This document shows positions 10,057 to 17,812 of a stretch of 39,973 nucleotides of DNA, one piece after another; position 1 is the first letter of the stretch; the number at the start of each line of letters is the position of its first letter. The stretch is from an uncultured Chlorobiaceae bacterium. GTDB lineage: Bacteria; Bacteroidota; Chlorobiia; Chlorobiales; Chlorobiaceae. The position numbers were made by a program, and so were the translations under genes. The stretch lies in contig CAITSZ010000025.1 in the NCBI GenBank assembly GCA_903895195.1, forward strand, positions 1 to 39,973. Reading direction: 5' to 3'. The notes under the pieces were generated by a model that was given only the letters and a program-made list of their open reading frames with translations, made no database searches and was not told the DNA's origin.

Positions 10057-10398
10057 TTATATCGCTGTGCCGCCTCGCTCTCTGGTTCTTATCCTGATGC
10101 ACTCTTCGAGCGGGGTAATAAATATCTTTCCGTCGCCAATCTCTCCAAGACCATGACTTGCGGCCTGAATAATGGTGTCAACAGTGATATCGACAAATTC
10201 GTTGTTGACCGCAATGTCAATTCTTATTTTCGGAATAAGATTGGGAGCAATTTTCTGACCCCTATAGATTTCAATATCCTCCTGCCGGCCATGACCGGTT
10301 ACTCGACTGACGGTTATTCTGGTTATATCAGCCTGAATCAAAGCTTCGCGAACATGATCGAGCCTGTCCGGCTGAATGATTGCTGTTATCAGTTTCAT
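10057..10398 (-). CDS. glnB/glnK-like: P-II family nitrogen regulator
   Basis: Trimeric 2-oxoglutarate/ATP/ADP sensor; next to amtB it normally plugs the transporter (GlnK role). The 113-residue product opens MKLITAIIQPDRLDHVREAL and has the B-loop GEIGDGKIF and C-loop RIRTRERG. I chose the ATG at 10398, since the reading frame extends further upstream into amtB without family similarity. The T-loop reads EIYRGQKIAPNLIPK: Tyr45 (E. coli Tyr46) is kept, but the E. coli uridylylation site Tyr51 is replaced by Ile50, so control by uridylylation is unlikely. The start lies 10 bases after the amtB stop, giving an amtB-glnK order on the minus strand. Confidence 0.93.
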   Translation of the reverse strand: MKLITAIIQPDRLDHVREALIQADITRITVSRVTGHGRQEDIEIYRGQKIAPNLIPKIRIDIAVNNEFVDITVDTIIQAASHGLGEIGDGKIFITPLEECIRIRTRERGGTAI

Positions 10399-10408
10399 TA
10401 AAAAAGAG

Positions 10409-11743
10409 TTAGTTGAGATTGATAAGACCATATCCATGCTCGCCGTGCATGCTGTGATCAAGACCGGACATTTCATCATTTTCGCTTATACGAAGACCAA
10501 TGGTTTTTTCAACCAGAAAAAGGAGAATGAATGAAGCCAACCCGGCATATGCAATGGTAACACCCACAGCAGTAGCCTGAACACCAAGCTGCTGCCAAAC
10601 CGTCCAGCTTCCTCCAACTTTTGCCGCTGCATCTGCCATCCAGGCAGGACGGATAAAAAATACCAGGGCAAGGGCGCCGACAATTCCACCGACACCATGG
10701 ACTCCGAACGCATCAAGACTATCATCGTAGCCAAGCTTGCTTTTTATCAGGATAGCTGTATAGCATATGATGGCTGCAAGTGCACCAAGAGCAAATGCTC
10801 CTGACGGCTGAACAACTCCTGCTGCAGGTGTAATGGCAACAAGACCTGCCAGAATTCCTGATGCTACACCGAGACTGGTGGCTTTGCCATGGTGGAATAT
10901 TTCAATGATCATCCAGATAAACGCCCCTGCAGCCGCGGCCACCTGGGTAACCGTTAGAGCTCTTGCAGTAGCCAGATCGCTGGCAATTGCGCTGCCCGCA
11001 TTGAAACCGAACCAGCCAACCCAAAGAAGACCAGCGCCAGTCAGGGTCATTACCAGGTTGTTTGGATGCATGACGTTATTCGGGTAGGCACGTCTTTTGC
11101 CAAGGTAGAGCGCTGCAACAAGCGCGGTAATACCGGAAGAAATATGAACAACGGTGCCACCGGCAAAGTCGATAGCTCCAGCTGCACCGAGATTGAAAAG
11201 AAAGCCGTCAGCCGCCCATACCCAATGACAAATCGGACTGTAGACAAAAACACTCCAAAGGGCTATAAAGACGGCATAGCCTTTGAAGTTGACCCTTTCG
11301 GCAAATGCCCCCGCAATCAGGGCAGGAGTAATAATGGCAAATTTACCTTGAAACATGGCAAACACATACTCAGGGATATGGGTAGGCATTATTGTCTCAT
11401 CAATGCCCTGCAGCATGAAATATCTGCTGTCCCATCCTATAAGCCCGCCAAGAATGCCATGGCCGAAACTCAGTGAATAGCCAACCAGCGGCCAGAGAAC
11501 ACCGATAATCACCATAGCAGAAAAGCTGTGCATCATGGTGCCAAGAACATTTTTCGTTCTGACAAGTCCGCCATAAAACATGGCGAGTCCTGGCACCATA
11601 AGAAGAACCAGTGCTGTAGATGTCAGCATCCATGCCGTAGTACCTGTATCGGTAACCACTGCCGAAGCGGCATGAGCCGTTCCCTGAAGAAACAACGATG
11701 CCGCCGACAGGTAAAGCATCGAAGTTAAAATCTTTTTACTCAT
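10409..11743 (-). CDS. amtB: ammonium transporter
   Basis: Trimeric ammonium channel of the inner membrane. The 444-residue product has a cleavable-looking signal peptide (LTSMLYLSAASLFLQGTAHA) followed by eleven predicted membrane segments. Family marks include VPGLAMFYGGLVRTKNVLG, the pore region FAGGTVVHISSGITALVAA containing the first pore histidine, and FGVHGVGGIVGALAL with the second. The C-terminal tail (GLDHSMHGEHGYG) resembles the GlnK-interacting tail. It is followed 10 bases later by a P-II gene, the standard amtB-glnK pairing. No sigma-54 promoter was found upstream; a near-palindrome at 11787-11804 is a candidate control site. Confidence 0.97.
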   Translation of the reverse strand: MSKKILTSMLYLSAASLFLQGTAHAASAVVTDTGTTAWMLTSTALVLLMVPGLAMFYGGLVRTKNVLGTMMHSFSAMVIIGVLWPLVGYSLSFGHGILGGLIGWDSRYFMLQGIDETIMPTHIPEYVFAMFQGKFAIITPALIAGAFAERVNFKGYAVFIALWSVFVYSPICHWVWAADGFLFNLGAAGAIDFAGGTVVHISSGITALVAALYLGKRRAYPNNVMHPNNLVMTLTGAGLLWVGWFGFNAGSAIASDLATARALTVTQVAAAAGAFIWMIIEIFHHGKATSLGVASGILAGLVAITPAAGVVQPSGAFALGALAAIICYTAILIKSKLGYDDSLDAFGVHGVGGIVGALALVFFIRPAWMADAAAKVGGSWTVWQQLGVQATAVGVTIAYAGLASFILLFLVEKTIGLRISENDEMSGLDHSMHGEHGYGLINLN

Positions 11744-11786
11744 GAATTGATAAAATGAAATTAAAGCGACCTTAATTATTAACGAG

Positions 11787-11804
11787 AACTACGTATATGT
11801 AGTT
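11787..11804. promoter_or_regulatory. candidate operator upstream of amtB
   Basis: AACTACGTATATGTAGTT is an 18-base near-palindrome (AACTAC/GTAGTT arms, two internal mismatches), centred about 50 bases upstream of the amtB ATG. Its size fits a dimeric regulator. The responsible protein is unknown and the AT-rich surroundings raise the chance of coincidence. Confidence 0.4.
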
Positions 11805-11887
11805 ATTTAATTAACTAAAACCAAAATTTCATCATCTTTTATTACGCTAACGTAGAATTATCAGTATTATTGAGGAGGGAGGTTTTA

Positions 11888-11916
11888 TTGCAGTTACAGG
11901 AACCTCGAGGCATAAT
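11888..11916 (+). promoter_or_regulatory. candidate sigma-70 promoter for the RRM gene
   Basis: TTGCAG (11888-11893) and CATAAT (11911-11916) are spaced by 17 bases, a reasonable -35/-10 pair. It would give a leader of about 245 bases. A second TATAAT at 11963-11968 has no good -35 partner. Confidence 0.35.
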
Positions 11917-12168
11917 CGCCGGGATTGCTGTAAAAAGAAGTGCGGGAGAATATCGTTTATTATATAATGATGCGTATCGAGCAATGCCTGTTCAAGACGT
12001 ATAAATTTATTATTTGAGAGTATTTTATTTTTGAAAACAACTATTAATTACGATAAATTACCGACTGAAATCAGCCAATGGTTGTCTGATCGCTATGCAG
12101 GTAATTTGTGCTTTGGTTGCCTGTCGGTGCTTCTTTCTGATCAATGCACATGCTTACTGAGACTAACA

Positions 12169-12441
12169 ATGAATATTTACATTGGTAATTTGCCTTACAC
12201 TGTAACTGAAGATGATCTTCGTGATGCCTTCTCTCAATTCGGACAGGTCGACAGTGCGAACATCATCAACGACAAATTTTCAGGACGTTCAAAAGGGTTC
12301 GGATTTGTTGACATGCCAAATGAAAGTGAAGCTCGTGAAGCCATCGAATCAATGAATGACAAAGATTTGAAAGGCCGCACTATAAAGGTAAACGAAGCGA
12401 GACCTCGCGAAGAAAGGCCGGAAAGAAGAGAGCGCTACTAA
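12169..12441 (+). CDS. RRM-domain RNA-binding protein
   Basis: A 90-residue protein made of a single RNA recognition motif: RNP2 is IYIGNL (residues 3-8) and RNP1 is KGFGFVDM (42-49), followed by a short charged tail rich in Arg and Glu (RPREERPERRERY). It belongs to the Rbp group of small bacterial RRM proteins known from cyanobacteria and other bacteria, often cold-induced; they bind single-stranded RNA and may act as RNA chaperones. I chose the ATG at 12169, which starts exactly where RRM homology begins. The long leader before it recalls cold-shock genes that are controlled after transcription, but this is inference. Confidence 0.93.
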   Translation: MNIYIGNLPYTVTEDDLRDAFSQFGQVDSANIINDKFSGRSKGFGFVDMPNESEAREAIESMNDKDLKGRTIKVNEARPREERPERRERY

Positions 12442-12460
12442 GCTTTTCAGTTATTCTATT

Positions 12461-12496
12461 CAAAGCCAGACAAACAACAACCTTTGTCTGGCTTTG
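12461..12496. terminator. strong hairpin between convergent genes
   Basis: CAAAGCCAGACAAA (12461-12474) is perfectly complementary to 12483-12496, giving a 14-bp stem with an 8-base loop. It lies 20 bases after the RRM gene stop and 30 bases from the end of the convergent ferritin-like gene, so it probably ends both transcripts. The stem itself supplies short T runs, but no long U-tract follows. Confidence 0.7.
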
Positions 12497-12526
12497 TAAA
12501 TATTCGGGAAAAAGAACAAATACTCG

Positions 12527-13024
12527 TTACGATTTAACGAGAAAAACACCAAGGTCTTCCACAAGAGCCTGCAGATCCTCTTCATGCTCCACCTCGTCCT
12601 GAAGAATCTGCACTGCAAGGTTATAGGTAACCGGGTCCTTGAGCCCGATCTCCCCGATAATGCTGTTGTACACGTTGATAGCACACTGCTCGCCTGCAAT
12701 ATTCTGCTCGAGAATCTTTTTAACAAATGGATCATCGGGCGCCGCGTAGCCACAGTTTGACCAGGTAAACCACTCGAGGGGACTGGTAATCGGTGTCCCG
12801 CCAAGCTGAATGATCCTTGTCGTTATCATGGCTGCATGACGAAGTTCATCTGCTGCATGCTGAAGAAGTTCGACAATCACAGCATCTTTCATTGGCCCCT
12901 GCACCACCTTTGATCCAATCCAGTACTGATAATAGGCTAGCCACTCGTCGGCAAATGCCTTGTTAAGCAGTTCAAGTACGCGAGGAAGACTCTCTCCTAC
13001 AATTTCCCGTCCTCTTGTGCCCAT
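12527..13024 (-). CDS. ferritin-like (Dps-like/bacterioferritin-type) protein
   Basis: A 165-residue four-helix-bundle protein. Carboxylate/histidine pairs typical of a di-iron site are visible: DEWLAYYQY (helix A), ADELRHAA (helix B), EQNIAGEQCAINVYN (helix C) and QDEVEHEEDLQAL (helix D). It resembles the Dps-like/archaeal-type ferritins that oxidise and store iron or consume peroxide. It lacks the methionine haem ligand context of classical bacterioferritin as far as can be seen. A good AGGAG precedes the ATG at 13024. Oxidative-stress context: a peroxiredoxin lies 1 kb away. The exact subfamily is uncertain. Confidence 0.85.
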   Translation of the reverse strand: MGTRGREIVGESLPRVLELLNKAFADEWLAYYQYWIGSKVVQGPMKDAVIVELLQHAADELRHAAMITTRIIQLGGTPITSPLEWFTWSNCGYAAPDDPFVKKILEQNIAGEQCAINVYNSIIGEIGLKDPVTYNLAVQILQDEVEHEEDLQALVEDLGVFLVKS

Positions 13025-13060
13025 GACTTTCTCCTGTTTTATTTTGGTTCGTGAACCTCT

Positions 13061-14002
13061 TTATTTCTTGTTTTTCACAAGGTCTTCAAGCGCTTCGGCC
13101 AGACGGGGATATCTGAAAGTAAAACCATGATTTTGCAGAAAACCGGGCTTTACTTTCTGACCTTTCACAGCGTACTCGCCACCTTCACCCATAAGAAGTT
13201 GAACGGCTAATTTCGGGACTGGCAACAGGGATGGGCGCCCAAGAACCTCACCAAGTCGAGAGGCAAAATCTTTCATGGAAACAGGTTCGGGGCTGACAGC
13301 ATTGATCGGGCCCTTGTATGAAGGATTATCGAGCGCGTCAAGAATGCAGGTGATCTCGTCGTCAATATGAATCCAGGAGATACACTGCAAACCGGAGCCA
13401 ATAGGGCCGCCAACAAAAAAGTTAAACGGTGCAAGCATTTTCTGGAGCATTCCCCCTTTTGTCGACAGCACAATACCGGTCCTCAGCAGCACAAGACGCA
13501 CACCGGTTTTTTCAGCTTCAAGCGCCTCCTTTTCCCAGTCGATGCAGATTTTCGCAAGAAAATCACTGCCTTTAGAGCCGGACTCGACAATATCCGGAGT
13601 ATCACTACAGCAATCAAAAGATCCATAGTACCCTATAGCTGATGCAGAAATAAATACCTGTGGTTTTTCTGCTGCACCTGCAATCGCTGAAACCATGTGC
13701 CGTGTACCGAGAATTCTCGAATTATAACACTCTTCCTTATGTGCATCATTCCAGCGACTTTCCAGAAGAGGCTTCCCTGCGAGGTGAATGACCGCTTTTG
13801 CCCCGTTAACAAAACCAGTCCACTCGCCACTTTCCATAAAGGAGTCCCACTTGATATAGGCGGCAGCGCCGGGGATTTTCTCTGCGGCGCTCTCTGGAGA
13901 ACGGGAAAGCAGGACAACCTTTTCGCCCCGGTTAATCAGCTTCAGGACAAGTTCAGCGCCTATGACGCCGGTAGCTCCTGTAATAACAATATGACCTTGC
14001 AT
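13061..14002 (-). CDS. TIGR01777 family SDR epimerase
   Basis: A 313-residue extended short-chain dehydrogenase/reductase. The N-terminal NAD(P)-binding glycine motif is TGATGVIGAELV (residues 8-19). The middle holds the FISASAIGYYG segment with the Tyr of the active site, and the C-terminal half has SWIHIDDEI and the DUF1731-type end (LAEALEDLVK). The family includes E. coli YfcH and plant/cyanobacterial homologues of SulA; its substrate is not established, though some members affect cell division. Length is normal. It lies 36 bases downstream of nothing obvious on its own strand and may be monocistronic or run into the ferritin-like gene. Confidence 0.9.
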   Translation of the reverse strand: MQGHIVITGATGVIGAELVLKLINRGEKVVLLSRSPESAAEKIPGAAAYIKWDSFMESGEWTGFVNGAKAVIHLAGKPLLESRWNDAHKEECYNSRILGTRHMVSAIAGAAEKPQVFISASAIGYYGSFDCCSDTPDIVESGSKGSDFLAKICIDWEKEALEAEKTGVRLVLLRTGIVLSTKGGMLQKMLAPFNFFVGGPIGSGLQCISWIHIDDEITCILDALDNPSYKGPINAVSPEPVSMKDFASRLGEVLGRPSLLPVPKLAVQLLMGEGGEYAVKGQKVKPGFLQNHGFTFRYPRLAEALEDLVKNKK

Positions 14003-14128
14003 ATACTATTGCAGTTGTAGTGAAAAAATAGGCTCTAAAAAAATGGTTAACCTTTTACTGAACTTGCTATTAGAAGTAATAGTTGCATCAAAAAAAACGA
14101 AGATCAATGAGCCTGCTCACATGTTCTT

Positions 14129-14590
14129 TCAGGGCTGCTCCGGCTTCATGGCATCTATTTTCGCAAGCAGGTCACGTGTCGACTGGTAGAAAAGCGGCAG
14201 AAGGTCGTTAAACGAAAGCCTCACAGTACCGGCTTCGTCGATAAGGACGTAAGCTCGCTGCGATATGCCAAGGAAGGCAATGGCGTCATAGAGCTTGCTT
14301 ACCCGCTTATCATGATCACTGAGCAGGGTGAAAGGCAGGCTGTTTTTTTCGCCGAACTGCTTGTGGGAATCGACACTATCAATGCTGATGCCGAGGATGG
14401 TAATGCCTCGCTTGGTAAATTCGGTATAGTTGTCGCGGTAGCTGCAGAGCTGCGTGGTGCAGACCGGAGAGTCGTCTGCTGGGTAGAAGACAAGCAGAAC
14501 CCTTTTGCCGGAGTAGTCCGAAAGCGAAACCTTGTTGCCTTCAGAATCGGGGAGGGTAAAATCCGGAGCCTTGGTATTTTCGGCAATCAT
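14129..14590 (-). CDS. bcp: thioredoxin-dependent peroxiredoxin, Bcp/PrxQ type
   Basis: Reduces hydrogen peroxide and alkyl peroxides in the cytosol using thioredoxin. The 153-residue product has the PrxQ layout: KAPDFTLPDSEGNKVSLSDY near the N-terminus, then the peroxidatic Cys44 and resolving Cys49 (PVCTTQLCSYRDN), five residues apart as in atypical two-Cys PrxQ enzymes. I chose the ATG at 14590 because AGGAGA lies 7 bases upstream; a frame start at 14611 would add seven residues without a ribosome site. The usual PxxxT(S)xxC active site reads YPADDSPVC, with Ser replacing Thr. Confidence 0.93.
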   Translation of the reverse strand: MIAENTKAPDFTLPDSEGNKVSLSDYSGKRVLLVFYPADDSPVCTTQLCSYRDNYTEFTKRGITILGISIDSVDSHKQFGEKNSLPFTLLSDHDKRVSKLYDAIAFLGISQRAYVLIDEAGTVRLSFNDLLPLFYQSTRDLLAKIDAMKPEQP

Positions 14591-14716
14591 GGGTGTTCTC
14601 CTGTTTATCAATGAATAAGGCGGTCTTTAGATAAGAAACCCCATAAGGAGCCTTGAAGTTTCAGCGGGGAAATGCAGTGTCAAGTTATCGAAAAAAGGAA
14701 GGTCGCAAAGCAAAAC

Positions 14717-14756
14717 AATAAAACCGGGAATGGTGTTATGCATACCCGGTTTTATT
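14717..14756 (-). terminator. rho-independent terminator of glmS
   Basis: AATAAAACCGGG (14717-14728) and CCCGGTTTTATT (14745-14756) form a 12-bp stem with a 16-base loop, starting 31 bases past the glmS stop. On the minus strand the stem ends in TTTTATTGTTTTG, a good U-rich tail. Confidence 0.8.
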
Positions 14757-14787
14757 GCTAATGAAGACTGTCTATTGGGAGCTGCGG

Positions 14788-16632
14788 TTACTCCACTGTG
14801 ACCGATTTTGCTAAATTTCTTGGTCTGTCGACATTGCATCCGCGAAGTGTGGCAATATGATAGGCAAGAAGCTGCAGGGGAATGACCGTTAACAGCGGCG
14901 TAATCGGCCCTGAAGCTTGAGGAATATAGATGACATGTTCGGCAAGACGGCTTACTTCCTGGTCTCCTTCATTGGCAATCGCGATAACCCGGCCTTTACG
15001 GCTGCGAACTTCCTCAATATTACTGAGAATTTTTGCATAAGTGCTGTCGCGGGTAGCGATAAAAACAACCGGCATATCCTTGTCAATCAAGGCAATCGGA
15101 CCGTGCTTCATTTCGGCTGCAGGATAACCTTCTGCGTGGATATAAGAGATCTCCTTGAGTTTCAGTGCTCCTTCAAGCGCGACAGGGAAGTTGTAACCCC
15201 TGCCGAGATAAAGGGCATTGTTTGCGCCCTTGAAGCGCTCTGCAATATCCTTAATCTGACTGTCGAGCTCAAGAATTCGTGATGCTTTTTCAGGAAGACG
15301 TGAAAGCTCCCTGAGATTCAGGGTAATCTCGTCATGCGAGAGAGTCCGTCCTTTGCTGAGCGCCAGAGCAAGCATGTAGAGCATGATCACCTGTGCTGTA
15401 AAAGCTTTGGTCGAGGCTACGCCTACCTCTGGCCCGGCATGAGTGTACATGCCGCACAAAGTTTCACGTGCGATAGTCGAACCGACAACGTTACAGATTC
15501 CCATCACAAGGGCCCCTTTTTCCTTTGCTGTGCGGAGGGCGGCAAGTGTATCGGCAGTTTCACCCGACTGGGAAATAAGAATGACCACATCATCAACACC
15601 GACAATGGGATTGCGATACCTGAACTCTGAGGCATAATCAACCTCTACCGGAATACGGGCAAACTCTTCAATAAGATATTCACCAATCAAGGCGGCATGC
15701 CAGCTTGTACCACAGGCACAAATGACTATACGCTTTGCATGCTTCAGGCGGTCGAGATAATCCTCGATTCCGCCAAGACAGATCCGACCCTCATCAAGTC
15801 GCACCCGACCCCTCATTACATCGTGCATAACGGCTGGCTGTTCAAAAATCTCTTTGAGCATGAAATGCTCAAAGCCGCCTTTCTCTATTTTTTCCAGGGA
15901 AAAATCAAGTTCGGTTATAATTTTTTCCTGTTGAACATTCTCAATCGTTTTGACAACGTAGCCATCCTTTTTCACCACAGCCATCTCACCATCAGAGAGA
16001 TAAACCACTTTATTGGTATGCTCAACAATCGGAGCAGCATCGGATGCAACGAAATACTCCCCGGTACCGATACCGATCACAAGCGGGCTTCCTTTCCTTG
16101 CAACAACTATCTTGTCGGGCTCCCTCGAAGAGATCACACAAATACCGTATGCGCCATCGACATGGCGAAGAGCGTTACGGGTAGCCGATTCAAGGTCCAG
16201 TGAGGCATCACTTTTCCATATCCTGTCGATAAGGTGAACCAGCACCTCTGAATCGGTATCGCTTGAAAAAATATAGCCCTGAGAGACCAGCTCCTGTTTC
16301 AGCGCTGAATAGTTTTCAATAATCCCGTTATGAATAACAGCAATATCGCCGACACTGTTCTGGTGCGGATGAGCATTGATATCGCTTGGCTCGCCATGGG
16401 TAGCCCACCGGGTATGTCCAATGCCGACAGTCGCAGCCTTCATTTCCTTACTCAGACCCTCGGTCGCAACCTCAAGACCACTGACGCTGCCTTTCTGCTT
16501 CATAACCAGGAGACCGTCATTCAATAAGGCGACCCCTGCTGAATCATACCCTCTGTATTCAAGCCGCTTCAACCCTTTCAGAAGCAGCGGAACAGCTTCG
16601 CGCCATCCTATATATCCAACTATTCCACACAT
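14788..16632 (-). CDS. glmS: glutamine--fructose-6-phosphate aminotransferase (isomerizing)
   Basis: Makes glucosamine-6-phosphate from fructose-6-phosphate and glutamine, the entry to peptidoglycan and lipopolysaccharide amino sugars. The 614-residue product starts with the N-terminal nucleophile sequence MCGIVGYIG (Cys2 after processing). It has the glutaminase signature HTRWATHGEPS and two SIS sugar-isomerase domains with CGTSWHAALIGEY, SQSGETADTLAAL and EISYIHAEGYPAAEMKHGP, and ends NLAKSVTVE as is usual. No glmS ribozyme fits in the 85-base upstream gap. pyrF lies just upstream on the same strand. Confidence 0.98.
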   Translation of the reverse strand: MCGIVGYIGWREAVPLLLKGLKRLEYRGYDSAGVALLNDGLLVMKQKGSVSGLEVATEGLSKEMKAATVGIGHTRWATHGEPSDINAHPHQNSVGDIAVIHNGIIENYSALKQELVSQGYIFSSDTDSEVLVHLIDRIWKSDASLDLESATRNALRHVDGAYGICVISSREPDKIVVARKGSPLVIGIGTGEYFVASDAAPIVEHTNKVVYLSDGEMAVVKKDGYVVKTIENVQQEKIITELDFSLEKIEKGGFEHFMLKEIFEQPAVMHDVMRGRVRLDEGRICLGGIEDYLDRLKHAKRIVICACGTSWHAALIGEYLIEEFARIPVEVDYASEFRYRNPIVGVDDVVILISQSGETADTLAALRTAKEKGALVMGICNVVGSTIARETLCGMYTHAGPEVGVASTKAFTAQVIMLYMLALALSKGRTLSHDEITLNLRELSRLPEKASRILELDSQIKDIAERFKGANNALYLGRGYNFPVALEGALKLKEISYIHAEGYPAAEMKHGPIALIDKDMPVVFIATRDSTYAKILSNIEEVRSRKGRVIAIANEGDQEVSRLAEHVIYIPQASGPITPLLTVIPLQLLAYHIATLRGCNVDRPRNLAKSVTVE

Positions 16633-16717
16633 AACCTTATTAATTTTAGAGTCATTAAAAACCTCACCGGAAAGCCTGTGAAGTTGAGATATGATTTAGT
16701 GTACAAAGCAGAATCAG

Positions 16718-17542
16718 TTATAAAACACGCGTCATTTCTGCATGAATTATTGCGGCTTCTCTTGCAACCGCCTGTTCAAAATCGTCTCTACCGGAAAAAG
16801 AGCCGGAGGGATAAATTAAACTTCTGCTGACATTGATAACAGCACTCTGGCGGTTAGAGTCAACTCCAAAATTTACAGCATCTTCAAGCGAGCCGCCCTG
16901 TGCGCCGACACCTGGAATCAGCAGAAAAAGTCCGGGAACTTCACGACGAATATCTTCAAGCAAGGTACTTTTCGTTGCACCAACCACAACGCCGCCGTTT
17001 CCGTTCCTGCTCCATGACGCAACACGTTCAATCACATTGCGATAGAGCGGCTGGCCATTCTGCATCTGCTGCTCTTCAAAATCTTCAGAACCTTTATTGG
17101 ATGTCAGGCCAAGAACAAATACCAGCTTATCCGAATAAGCAAAAAATGGTTCGAGGGAGTCAAACCCCATGTATGGGGCAACGGTAATGGCATCAAATGC
17201 CCAGTGCTCAAAAAAAGCCTGCGCGTACATCCTGCTTGTGTTGCCGATATCAGCCCGCTTGGCATCGGCAATCGTCATGACTGTGTCGGGAATTTGAAGA
17301 AGTGTTTTTTCCATATCCTGCAATCCGGCAATACCTCTGGCTTCGTAAAAAGCGGTATTCAGCTTGTAGGCTACGGCTACATCACTTGTTGCCCTGATCA
17401 CTGAGCTGTTAAACTCAAGAACAGGATTTTCATATTCAAAAAAAAACTGCGGTATTTTTTCAGGGTCGCTGTCAAGACCGACACACAGGAGAGATTTTAA
17501 TGCTGAGATTCTACAATTTATCTTATCCCGAACTAAGCTCAT
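16718..17542 (-). CDS. pyrF: orotidine 5'-phosphate decarboxylase (type 2)
   Basis: Decarboxylates OMP to UMP, the last step of de novo UMP synthesis. The 274-residue length and sequence match the longer type 2 (bacterial/mycobacterial) subfamily rather than the E. coli type. The catalytic Asp-Lys-Asp signature is seen as DAKRADIGNTS, with LCVGLDSDPEKIP near the N-terminus as the phosphate/substrate loop and the C-terminal phosphate-binding loop VINVSRSLIYPS. It is 85 bases upstream of glmS on the same strand and divergent from ftsH. Confidence 0.96.
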   Translation of the reverse strand: MSLVRDKINCRISALKSLLCVGLDSDPEKIPQFFFEYENPVLEFNSSVIRATSDVAVAYKLNTAFYEARGIAGLQDMEKTLLQIPDTVMTIADAKRADIGNTSRMYAQAFFEHWAFDAITVAPYMGFDSLEPFFAYSDKLVFVLGLTSNKGSEDFEEQQMQNGQPLYRNVIERVASWSRNGNGGVVVGATKSTLLEDIRREVPGLFLLIPGVGAQGGSLEDAVNFGVDSNRQSAVINVSRSLIYPSGSFSGRDDFEQAVAREAAIIHAEMTRVL

Positions 17543-17812
17543 ACCGATACCCTGACTCTCTGAAGTTTGAAAAAAAAGCTTTATACCTCATGAAATTGTG
17601 AAGTATAAAGCAAAAAAGTCAGCCAAACAAAAACCCGTAACCATAAATGCAACTTATAACTGCAGGAATACAGTTTAGATGTTCGTAATATATAATATGT
17701 TTTCTCATGAGATGCTTCTTTAAATGGAAGAATCCCGTAAATTGGATGTCGTGAATCCGCGAACGGCGAACACTGACCTAAGTCGCTTTATTATAACCCT
17801 GATTGATGATTG
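17543..17812. other. divergent pyrF/ftsH intergenic region
   Basis: A 270-base gap without a credible gene. It should hold both divergent promoters. AT-rich patches occur at 17680-17710 (TATAATATG near 17692), but I could not fix a convincing -35/-10 pair. Confidence 0.4.

Larger units (their letters stand above)
11744..12168. other. divergent regulatory region between amtB and the RRM gene
   Basis: This 425-base stretch has no credible gene. The amtB-proximal part (11744-11860) is strongly AT-rich and holds an 18-base near-palindrome. The part nearer the RRM gene (about 11872-12168) holds a possible promoter, a GAGGTT...AACCTC inverted repeat (11879-11906 region) and a long untranslated leader. 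A TTG-initiated frame from 12031 runs into the RRM gene but adds no recognisable domain. Confidence 0.55.

Noticed and set aside
12031..12168. TTG-initiated N-terminal extension of the RRM protein
   Set aside because: RRM similarity begins exactly at the ATG at 12169; the extension has no recognisable domain and is Cys-rich noise.
16633..16717. glmS ribozyme upstream of glmS
   Set aside because: The gap is only 85 bases and lacks the pseudoknotted core; glmS ribozymes are about 150 bases or more.
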